From positions 43,727,702-43,791,701 of the forward strand of contig JACGWO010000002.1 of NCBI GenBank assembly GCA_034509735.1: 64,000 bases of DNA, read 5' to 3'. This document shows positions 55,300 through 64,000 of the stretch, in pieces (within the stretch, counting starts at the first letter, position 1; every line of letters starts with the position of its first letter). This DNA comes from Sesamum alatum. Its lineage: Eukaryota; Streptophyta; Magnoliopsida; Lamiales; Pedaliaceae. The notes beneath the pieces are model-generated. The model searched no databases. It saw only the letters and a program-made list of their open reading frames with translations, and was not told the DNA's origin. The position numbers and the translations under genes were made by a program.

Positions 55300-56204
55300 A
55301 CGATTTTTTTTTCTTTGTATCATCGAAAAATATCTCGATGGAATTTTAAAGTTTCTTTTTAACATAAAAAACTTCAGTCTATTAATGCAGATCAAAAGTC
55401 ATTACAAAAGGGGAGGTTACATTTCTACTATAGTATTTTGTAAGATCTGATAATACAAGTTCTTTTACAAAAGTTGGGACTTCCCAAAATATCTGCATTT
55501 GAGACTGGAGTTGAGCAGTCTTTCTAGCCAAAGCATCAGCCACTTGGTTCACCTCCCTATAGCAAAAAGATATTTTTACTGCATTAAAATCATGCAGCAG
55601 TCTTCTGCAATCCCTAATTAAAGGGAATAAATCCTTCGGCATTGGAAATTCCCTGCGAAGAAGTAATAACAAAGGTTTAGAGTCAGATTCAACAATGAGG
55701 TTTCGAAAATTATGGTTCTTCGCCAGAATCAAGCCGTCCCTTAAAGCTCTACATTCAGCCATGTTGTTTTTATCTAATGCGATGAAAATTGAGAAAGCCA
55801 CTATGAAAGCACCCTCATTTGTTCGGACAACTCCACCACATCCAGCCGGACCTGGGTTACCTAAAAGGATCCATCTATATTCAACTTAAACCAGGGATGG
55901 GTAGGAGGAGACCACTTACACAAAAGGGAAAATGATGGTTTGGCAGAGGATGAGGGGGGCTGAAATTTAAAGTCATACCTTTTGCTTTTAACCAGATATG
56001 GTATGTATTTATTGTTGTATTTCGAAAGAGTGCTTCATTCCTATTCTTCCAGATCAGCCAAAGTGTATGAATAAAAAGTAGTTGTTTGTATGGTTCTTTC
56101 TTCAGATTATGCAAAATAAGTAAGACATGACTCGATTTAAGAAGGGATAATTCAGGGAGTTTCATATCCGCAATAGAATGGAAATAACGACATTATGTAA
56201 AAAT
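55300..56204 (-). mobile_element. Second LINE, 3' end with RNase H domain
   Basis: Minus-strand order: zf-RVT tail (FIHTLWLIWKNRNEALFRNT, 56165-55881), then a plant RNase H-like domain (NIDGSF, GNPGPAGCGGVVR, MAECRALRDGLILAK, VESDSKPLLLLL, NQVADALARKTAQL; 55870-55382), and a 3' UTR with poly(A) read as the T-run at about 55302-55311. A missing base between NIDGSF and GNPGP shifts the frame. The 5' side is cut by the copia LTR at 56205. It lies in the first LINE's reverse transcriptase, so it probably inserted there. Confidence 0.82.
55382..55801 (-). pseudogene. LINE RNase H-like domain (RVT_3 type)
   Basis: 139-residue frame beginning after the frameshift. AECRAL supplies the expected acidic residue and VESDSK the next aspartate; the first aspartate (NIDGS) is upstream in another frame. 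The C-terminal NQVADALAR matches the family end. Part of the LINE polyprotein, not a host gene. Confidence 0.78.
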
Positions 56205-58171
56205 TGTTAGAATAGGTGACCATATAGCCAATCTTGGCGGGCAAAATGTAACCTATGTCTAGACAATTTCAGTGTTTTGATAAATTTATTAATGAGTAAA
56301 GAAGTGAATTCATTTGACATTACTTTGTTTGTGTTCACTTTAACTGCATTTCATATCTGTTCACTACGCAAACAAAGCCCACGGACTGAAAACATATTTC
56401 GGGGATTGGGACTACGCTTGGAGGTAGGTCCATGAAATCAGTCTCGCCGAATCAGTCCGGAAATCTCCAAGTCAAGGAATCTCGAAAATGGGTACCGAGA
56501 TTCCCCTTGAGACTTGCACTAAGCATCTGTTGTCGTATTTCATCAACGGGTGACGAAGGTCGTCTAAGCAGTGTTAGTGGGTTAGCCTGCTAGGGAGCGG
56601 CTGACTGAGGTGACTCGCGGGAACCGTCTTACGGAGGACCTTGAGTAGGGTCGACTAGGTATGACGTGTGTTCCCGGTTCCAAAGGTACAGGTCAAGTCC
56701 TTTGCCTTGAGGAACTGCTGAGTTTACCTGTATGTCAAGTCTATATCTTAGATATGGTGAGAGATTGCCAAGAAGCACTTGAGTAGTCATAAGCCATGTC
56801 TAGTGCAGCTCTGGCGTACAAAGTGACCGTAGTTTACAAGAAAGGATCTGTCTCATGTCAAAAGGCATTGACAGTTGAGTCTCACAAATGCTCTGTGTCT
56901 TGTTCCTAAAGTCTGTGGCCGCAGTAACTGAACAGAAGGGAAGGTTTCCCTTGCGGCGTTTAGTAAGGACAGACCGACACTTAGGTCCAAAATGGGTACC
57001 TGCATTTTCCGTGCCCTAGACCCTAAGTGGTGAGACCGTAGACAGAAGGGCGAGTGTACTGTTAGAGCCTAAATGTTCATCCCCGAATATTCACCTAGTC
57101 TCTAGTGCCATGACCGTTGCTAGATGGCCACCCATGGTAACGGGCGGATTCTAGGAATCCGACCAAGTCTAACTGAAAGGTGAACCTAAAGAGTCACACA
57201 CAATCCACACACACTAACTATTTAATTTAGAATTAAATATTGGAGAAAAGGAATGATTAAATTGGATTTAATCGGGTCCCTTTATTTTCTTGGAGAATTA
57301 ATTCCTTTATTTGATAAAAGGGATTAATCTAATAAATTGGATTTATTAGAAAATTAATTTAATGGGCCTAGAATAAATATTTATATTTATTATATTTATT
57401 TATTTGGCCTTTGGAATATTTAAATAGGTTTTTAAAATATTTCATTAAATTAAATTAATGGTTGAGATGGGAAAGAGAGAGATGGATGGCTAGGATTAAT
57501 TTGAATAGGTCAAATACTACTTTGACTAGGTCAAAATCCTAGTCAAAATAGTCTTCTAGAGTTGGAGTTTGAAGATGATTAAACTCCTCCTCTATATATA
57601 ATCCTAGCCCCTCACTATTTGAAGAGTGATGAAATTCCAACACACACACACACACACACTCGGCTCTCTCCTCTCTCCCTACTCGTCCGCCCTCTCTCTC
57701 TCACACACAAGAAAATAATTCTTGTTCTTTTGTTCTTGGAACAATTGAATTTAGGAGAATTAATACCGTTAATTAATAACGTGTGATTAATTCATCCTCT
57801 CCAAAAATACTTGTTCGTTCGCTAGCACGACGTGCAAGATACGTGGGTGGATTGCGTGTTACTGTTTGGAGAGTCTCACATACGAGACTTGGAGCAAATC
57901 GGGGAACAACGCGAGTACGGTTAGAAGACGAAAACGACAATCGGTAGGTTCCGGTTTAAATTTTTGTTTCTCTTTATTTTCAATCCTATGGCCTCCATGA
58001 TTTCTTTTATGCTTTTAATTCATGAGATACACCGAACGCCCGGGAACTTCAAGGGTACACCCCTTGAACGTGTTCTTTTATTCTACTAAAAGCATGTTTA
58101 AATTTTTGTATTTAATTTTATACCGCGCTTCAGCATTCACGCTATTTCCTGGGACGATCCACTGTCTTTCA
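56205..58171 (+). repeat. 5' LTR of the copia element, 1967 bp
   Basis: TGTTAGAATAGGTGACCA … TCTTTCA; begins TG, ends CA. TATA-like CTATATATAA at 57591-57600 is followed by a CA microsatellite (about 57639-57659) and a CT-rich leader, a plausible promoter and start of R. Confidence 0.88.
57591..57600 (+). promoter_or_regulatory. TATA box of the copia LTR
   Basis: CTATATATAA about 580 bases before the LTR end, the only strong TATA element in this part of the LTR. Confidence 0.5.
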
Positions 58172-58172
58172 G

Positions 58173-58184
58173 TGGTATCAGAGC
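58173..58184 (+). other. Primer-binding site for initiator Met-tRNA
   Basis: TGGTATCAGAGC, one base after the LTR end. This is the standard plant copia primer-binding site complementary to the 3' end of tRNA-iMet. Confidence 0.93.
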
Positions 58185-58383
58185 CCGGTTCGGTGTATAG
58201 GCCTAGGGTTTTACGTGCATTTTAAGCATGAAACGTGTTCTTGGCATGTTTTAATTAATTCTTGGTTATTTCATTATTAAAGCATGTCATTTTCTTGCTT
58301 TTGGTTCGTGTGATTTTCGCATTGGTGGTATTTTCTGTTTTTCTTGGAAAACGGGGGTGAAAAATTGAACAAAAACGGAGAAA

Positions 58384-59012
58384 CACCGCAGCACGCCGAC
58401 CAGCTGGAGGCTGGCCATGCGCAGCCGTGCGCACAGGCAGGGCAGACGCGCGTAGGCAAGGGAGCCTGCGCGCGGCCACCCGTGCCAGGCGCGCAAGGCT
58501 GCGCAGCCAACCTGCCGATGGCGCGGCGGGCCTCAGGCAGGCCGCTGGCCGGGCGCAACGCGCAAACGGGCAGGGAAGCCCGCGCGCGCGTCACGCCAGC
58601 GTGTCGGGATGCCTGAGCGCCCGGACGCATGACCAGAGTGGCCGCACGCGAGCGCGCGCAAGGGGTGGCGTCTCCAGGTGCGCGCGCACGCAGACAAGGG
58701 AGTCTGCGCGCGCGCGCGCACACACGCAGACGATGGTGCCTGCGGCGCCCAGTACGCGTGCGCGCGCGCACTGCGTAGGGCAGACGCACGGCAGGCGGCC
58801 AGCAGGCCAGCGCGCGCGCGGGCAAGGAGCCTGCGCCCGCGATAGCCTGCCGGAGCGCGCAGCCGCGCAGCCTACTGCCGACCAGGCGCCCGCGCATACA
58901 GGCAGGGGCCTGCACGAGCGCGCCCGGTCAGGCAGCGGCTGCGCGCTCAGAGGCGGCAGGCTGAGCCTGCTGCCCTGCGCGCACGCCGACTGGCTACTGC
59001 CGGTGGCGGCGA
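58384..59012 (+). repeat. Strongly GC-rich block in the copia leader
   Basis: About 630 bases dominated by GCGCGCG, GGCAGG and GCCTGCGCG words, in sharp contrast to AT-rich sequence on both sides. Open frames occur on both strands (215 residues plus, 212 minus), as expected of stop-poor GC-rich sequence. They lack domains and look like shuffled Ala/Arg/Gly text. I call it non-coding leader. Confidence 0.75.
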
Positions 59013-60536
59013 CCGGTCTTGCTAGGGTTTCTCCCTATTTTTATTTAGTTTATTTTTCAGTTTTAATTTTTTAATTAATTCTGAAAAATTCGTTTTGTTC
59101 TTTTTTGCCTAATTTTCTAAGACATTATTTTAGGAGGTAAAATATATTGGATTTGGAATCCCGGGGATATTTTACCTAGAAATAATGAGGAAAGGTTTTT
59201 CCTAAAACGAGAAATATTATTACCAACGGTTATGCCATATTTTCATACGTTACGCATTTATTTTATCTTGGATAATTATGATTTGTTATCATGTATTATT
59301 GGTAGGTTGTTATTATGTGATTGGATCATATTGATTATGTGTGTTGGATGGAAACGGATGATCACGAGCCCTAGACGAATGTATGATTTAATTTCAAGTT
59401 GGGCCTGTGTGCCTCTTTTACTGCTTTCTCCTTCTCTCTTTCTAGTTGCCTTGGAATAATAAGGCATTCTATCTCCCTCCTTATGTACTCCCCCCGGGTT
59501 TTTTGTTGGGGTTTCTATTTTTAATATGTAATGAGAGTAGAATAGGAATGAGGTTTCAATTTTATGTAATTGATGGAGAAGAAGGAAGGTCCACATGGAG
59601 AGCCTAGACTGGAGGTTCAAGGCGTTTCCATGAAGAGAAGAAAGAGAAAAAGAGATCAAGGCCCATCAGAATGATGATTGGGTTACTATTAATGTAATAG
59701 TATAGGACCAACCCTAGATTGACCATAGATCCACTGCGGGCTCAGTGGATCGCATAGGATTCGGGCTCGTGATCATCCAACAGGGCGTGCTAGGCTTTAA
59801 TTTTGCATGTGGTTATTATGATGGATGAATGGTGCTTTATTTATTATATAACTGTTGTGGATGCAATTTATTTATTATGCATTATGGGTGAATGTGTAGA
59901 TATTATATATATTATGAGATCTCAGTCATTTACTACTCTCACATTGGTTGGACCAATGTCCAAATATTAGACCCTAAAAAAAAAAAAAGAAAAGGACATG
60001 CACTCTAGGAGTTTGTCCATGCCTTCCAATCCATGGCATAGTGAGGAAGCTGATTTAGGTCAATAGCGTGGTCTCACGAGTCGTGGCACGTTATTGTACT
60101 TAAAGAAGCTGCACTGTGTCATGAACGAAAAATAGACCACTGTTACCTGTCTCACGAGTCGTGGGGGTAGCGTGGGTCTGTGGCTCGGTTGATTGGGTCG
60201 GGTCTAACGCCCGATTAACATGATTCGCTTGGAGTCCTCGGGATCATGTGAAAGGGTGAGGCAATAATCTTGGGAATCTCGTGGAACGAGAATGGTATGG
60301 TATACCTCCCATAGGATTTTTTCCATGCGAATCGTAAAAACGGGGTATGGGAAAATCGCTGTGGATCCCAAGCCCACTAGGAAAGGATTTCCCGAAAACA
60401 ACGTTTGCGAGTACCGTGTTTTTGTATAAATAGTGGGAGAATTAAAATGACTAAAGACCAAGCATTTAATTATTTTTATCAACCACCGTCTTTTATATTC
60501 TGCTGATCACGAACTCTGTTTAAATATAGATTTAAA
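59013..60536 (+). other. Remainder of copia leader between GC block and gag
   Basis: Non-coding. Contains two copies of GTCTCACGAGTCGTGG (60071-60086 and 60149-60164), each including the palindrome CACGAGTCGTG, between the GC block and gag. Short frames here have no recognisable domain. Confidence 0.5.
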
Positions 60537-61350
60537 ATGTCTAAGAACCCACTTTCAACCATACTTGAGACAAACAAATTCAATGGAACCAATTTACAAC
60601 GACTGGTTGCGCAATCTTAGGATAGTCTTCGATTACAAGAACCAAGGCTACGTCATGGACGAACCTCTCCCTAGGGCCTTGCCGGAAGGATCCATGCCAG
60701 AAGAACGTGAGACGTTCGAGACTTGGCATAAGGATAACCGGAAGGTCCGTAGCGTCATACTTACTTCAATGACGAATGAGATTCAGAAGCAGTATGAAAG
60801 GCTAGACGATGTCCCTTCCATTATGGCTCGCCTTAAGGATTGCTATGCAGTCCGGACAGGCATACTAGGTATGTCGCGACCAAGGCGTTCTTTGGAACCA
60901 AAATGACAAAAGGATCCTCTGTACAAGAGCACGGGGTAAAAAATGCTTACCCTGGTGGAAAGCTCGAGGACCTAAAGGCAGGCCCCGACAATGAAATGTA
61001 CATAGATGTGGTCTTCAGTCACTGACCCACCCTCCTTCGACCAATTTATCGTCAACTACAACATGAACGCACATGAGAAGGGCATTCATGAGTTGATTAA
61101 CATATTGGTGCAATACGAGGCAACGACAAAAAGTCCACGCCTTCGGTATTGTTTGGAGGTGCTTCGACTTCCAAAACGAAAGCCAAGGGTGCCGGACGTT
61201 GGAAAAGAAAGAAAGAGAAGGGAAAAGCCGTCAAAGCAACTACGAACACTAAGAGTGTTCCCATGCCAAAGAGGGAAAAGGCAAAGGAAAGGGAAAGGTT
61301 GTCTCCAAGCAATAGTTGAGGGCAATATGACATATGTATCAATTGCGTGA
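60537..61350 (+). pseudogene. Copia gag relic
   Basis: The ATG at 60537 begins a gag reading LSTILETNKFNGTN. One extra T in 60593-60595 shifts the frame; gag then continues as NDWLRNLRIVFDYKNQGYVM and DNRKVRSVILTSMTNEIQKQ. A second shift follows after DCYAV. Later parts (PPSFDQFIVNYNMN and HELINILVQYEA) and a K/R-rich tail are in other frames. Matches the UBN2-type gag of copia elements. At least three frame breaks make it inactive. Confidence 0.8.
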
Positions 61351-61786
61351 GAAAGGGCATTGGAAGAAGGAGTGCCCCAAACTCTTCTCAAACCAAGGTA
61401 TATTTGTGATTGAGGTCGATACGGCCACTAATTCTGCCTCTTGGGTATTAGATACCGGCTGTGGAGCTCACATTTGCAATGATTTGCAGGTGCTGAAAAG
61501 AAGCAGAAAACTGGGTAGCGGGGATATGATCCTGAAGCTTGGGAATGGCATGGCCATCTCGGCAGAAACAGTAGGATCCGCCAATCTAGTAGTGTGTGAT
61601 CATATTAGCATAGAATTAGAGCAAGTTTATTATGTACCCAGTATGATTAAAAACATCATTTCCATTCCATTGTTAGACAATAGTGGTTATGAGTTTATGA
61701 TCAATAAAAATTGCTTTTATTTGATGAGGTGTGGTATTGCTCATCTACTTGGTACACTTAACAATGGGCTTTATATCTTGCAATAA
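61334..61786 (+). pseudogene. Copia zinc knuckle and protease
   Basis: KGHWKKECP is the second half of the CCHC knuckle; its first two cysteines (CINC) are one frame off. The protease reads WVLDTGCGAHICNDLQ with DTG intact at about 61451, and continues to YYVPSMIKNIISIPLLDNSG. A stop at 61784-61786 ends the frame before the integrase. Confidence 0.82.
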
Positions 61787-61844
61787 ACGAACTTTGTTCT
61801 AAACACTCAACACAAACATAAAATAGATAATAACGGAAACGCAC

Positions 61845-62418
61845 GACTATGGCACGCTAGGCTAGGTCACATATCCCAAGAGAGGATGAAAAGATTGGTA
61901 GACTCAAAGAACTTAGAGGTAGGGGACTTGAGTGAGCTACCAACTTGTGAATCTTGTCTAAGAGGGAAAATGACCAAGAAGCCCTTTGTAGGACAAAGCA
62001 GGCTTGTCACCGGTCTGTTGGACTTGGTCCATACTGACGTATGTGGACCACTAAGGACGCAGGCCCGAGGTGGGTTCTCCTACTTCATAACCTTTACCGA
62101 TGATCATTCACGATATGGTTATGTTTATCTGATGAGGTACAAGTCTGAAGCTCTTGAGAGGTTTAAAGAATTCAGACTTGAAGTGGAGAACCAGACCAAC
62201 TGCAAAATTAAAGTCCTACGGTTAGACCGAGGCGGTGAATACCTTAGTACCGAGTTCTTTAATTATCTAAAAAGAAAATGGTATAATATCTGAATGGACA
62301 GCTCCCGGGACACCACAATTGAATGGTGTCTCTGAAAGGAGGAATCGAACCCTGTTGGACATAGTTTGATCCATGATGAGTTTTACCAAATTGCCCTTGT
62401 CCTTTTTGGGGCTATGCA
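61845..62418 (+). pseudogene. Copia integrase
   Basis: Begins with LWHARLGH and CESCLRGK (HHCC zinc site), then HTDVCGPL, FTDDHSRYGY and VLRLDRGGEYLS. An extra A near 62275 shifts the frame before the expected [20 protein letters not shown], which can be read in the next frame and contains the third acidic residue. Another shift follows near 62415. Confidence 0.82.
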
Positions 62419-64000
62419 TTGGAAACGACGGCTAAGTTGTTAAATTTAGCGCCAACCAGTGTATTGACCCAAACGCCATATGAGATATGGCACGGCAAGC
62501 CTGCGTCCTACAACTATTTCAAAGTGTGGGGTAGCCCCACATACGTCAAGAGGTTAGTGGGAGATAAGCTAGAATCTAGGTCTAGCTTATGCAGGTTCGT
62601 TGGATACTCTAAAGAAACTGCGGGTTATTACTTTTATGACCCCTTGAAACAAAATGTATTTGTTTCAAGGAACGCAGTGTTCTTGGAACAAGGCTTTCCA
62701 GAGGATGTCCAACCTGATGAACTGATTCTTGAGGAATCAAGTGATGGAAACCAGTCATCAGAGGAAACCGCGGATTCCTCGTTTAGAGGACTCAGGATAG
62801 ATACCCGAAGGGCTGACCAATCTCGAGAAGTCCAACGTGCTAGGCATGAAGGACAGCCTCAGGAACATCCAGCCCCGGTACCTGAACCGCCAGCTCCTAC
62901 ACAGTCAGCGCCCACAGTCACCACTGACATTCCCGTTCTCCGTAGGTCAAGTAGAGAGTCCAGACCTCCAATGAGATATGACTTTCTAAATACAACCGGT
63001 CTTCTGGATAACGATCCTAAGACATACGGAGAAGCGATGTCTGACATCGACTTCGGGAAATGGCTTGAGGCCATGAAAACCGAAATGGACTCCATGAGCG
63101 AGAACCAAGTTTGGAAACTTGTAGATCCACCGAAAGGTGTTAAGCCAGTTGGCTGTAAGTGGGTCTACAAGCGCAAACTTGGTGTTGATGGAGAAGTCAC
63201 TACGTTTAAGGCTAGGCTTGTAGCTAAGGGATACACTCAACGACCCAGGGTTGATTTTGAGGACACCTACTCGCTGGTAGTCATGGCTAAATCCATTCGG
63301 CTCCTGCTCGCCATAGTAGCATGGTATGACTATGAGATATGGCAGATGGATGTGAAAACGGCCTTCCTCAATGGTTTCGTTGAGGAAGAGATCTAAATGG
63401 ATCAGCCGGAAGGTTTCACAGTCGCTGGAGAAGAACAGAAGGTCTATCGTCTCCAGAAGTCCATCTATGGCCTCAAACAAGCATCTCGAAGTTGGAACAT
63501 TCGCTTTGATGAAATGATACGGGGCTATGACTTCATCAAAAACGAATCCGACCCTTGTGTATACAAGAAGGTCAGTTGGAGCTCTATAGTGTTCCTAGTG
63601 CTTTATGTGGATGACATTCTACTCATAGGTAATGATGTTAGAATGTTGGGTAACACAAAAGCATGGTTATCAACCCAGTTTTCCATGAAGGACTTGGGTG
63701 AAGCCTCCTACATCCTAGGCATCCAGATTGTCAGGGACAGATCTAAAAGGATGTTAGGGCTCACTCAAAACTCGTATATGGATAAAGTCCTAAAGAGATA
63801 TCGAATGGACAACTCCAAACGAGGATTCCTTCCCATGAGGCATGGGATCAAGTTATCCAAGAAACAGTCCCCGCAGACTGATGAGGAGCTTGAAAGGATG
63901 AAAGTCATCCCCTATGCTTCTACCGTAGGTAGCATCCAGTATGCGGTCCACTGCACAAGGCCTGACATTGCTTACACTTTGAGCGTGACAAGCAAATATC
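62419..64000 (+). pseudogene. Copia integrase C-terminus and reverse transcriptase, incomplete at window end
   Basis: The open frame 62419-63396 covers the integrase tail, a proline-rich linker and the RT start (WLEAMKTEMDSMSENQVWKL, VGCKWVYKRKLG, ARLVAKGYTQ, WQMDVKTAFLNG). A TAA at 63394-63396 replaces the Tyr codon of the usual EEIYMxQP motif, after which the frame continues: YGLKQASRSWN, YVDDILLIGND (63604 on, RT active site), KDLGEASYILGI, and on to the window end. Apart from the TAA, the RT frame appears open. Confidence 0.87.

Larger units (their letters stand above)
56205..64000 (+). mobile_element. Ty1/copia retrotransposon, 5' LTR through RT, runs off window
   Basis: Plus-strand order: LTR (56205-58171), primer-binding site, long leader, gag, protease, integrase, reverse transcriptase to the window end. 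The LTR has interrupted the second LINE; AAAAT at 56200-56204 should recur after the 3' LTR beyond the window. The coding part carries several frameshifts and a TAA, so this copy is inactive. It is the family of the solo LTR at 37029-39228. Confidence 0.92.

Noticed and set aside
58427..59074. 215-residue plus-strand and 212-residue minus-strand frames
   Set aside because: Both arise from the same CG-rich leader block. They are open on opposite strands, consist of A/R/G/P/Q-rich text and have no domain.
59276..59659. 127-residue minus-strand frame
   Set aside because: Lies in the copia leader on the antisense strand and has no recognisable motif.

Overview
This window looks like repeat-rich, AT-rich nuclear DNA of a flowering plant, probably a eudicot. 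The basis is the mix of repeats: plant-type Ty1/copia elements with an initiator-Met primer site, L1-type LINEs with plant zf-RVT and RNase H tails, CACTA (En/Spm) elements, Helitrons and many Mutator-type MITEs. I saw no bacterial, organellar or viral features, no rRNA or tRNA gene and no CRISPR array. I cannot name the species.

Only two intact-looking host genes stand out, at 2696-3220 and 15677-16186, both on the plus strand. They are single-exon and encode small proteins (174 and 169 residues) with a charged, coiled-coil-like N-terminus and three membrane segments. The two match in layout and look like diverged paralogues of an uncharacterised plant family. About 12 kb of transposon debris lies between them.

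Layout. 1-1860: minus-strand copia remnant. 2.7-3.2 kb: membrane protein gene 1. 3.6-9.0 kb: Mutator-like inverted-repeat elements, two of them abutting or nested. 9.0-12.4 kb: a repeated TIR sequence carrying an array of Helitron units, the last of which is a complete 1257-bp Helitron. 12.4-15.4 kb: decayed repeats and a duplicated block. 15.7-16.2 kb: membrane protein gene 2. 16.9-19.4 kb: truncated CACTA copy 0. 20.5-30.6 kb: long CACTA copy I. 32.1-40.3 kb: a Mutator-like element with a perfect 9-bp target duplication, filled with later insertions that include a 2.2-kb solo copia LTR and two small Mutator-like elements carrying broken GRF-type zinc-finger sequence. 41-43.5 kb: MITEs. 45.2-55.3 kb: an L1-type LINE split by CACTA copy II (46246-54716, target duplication TGA). 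55.3-56.2 kb: a second LINE tail with RNase H, broken by a copia element that starts at 56205 and runs off the window.

The three CACTA copies share orientation, coding order and an ACCGTTCC/GGAACGGT motif. This motif is arrayed at both ends and also in front of the internal gene, close to TATA-like sequences. Each copy is disabled by different stop codons, frameshifts or deletions, so none looks autonomous. The most unusual signals are the paired GRF zinc-finger cargo, the double promoter-side motif arrays in CACTA, and the GC-rich blocks inside otherwise AT-rich elements.
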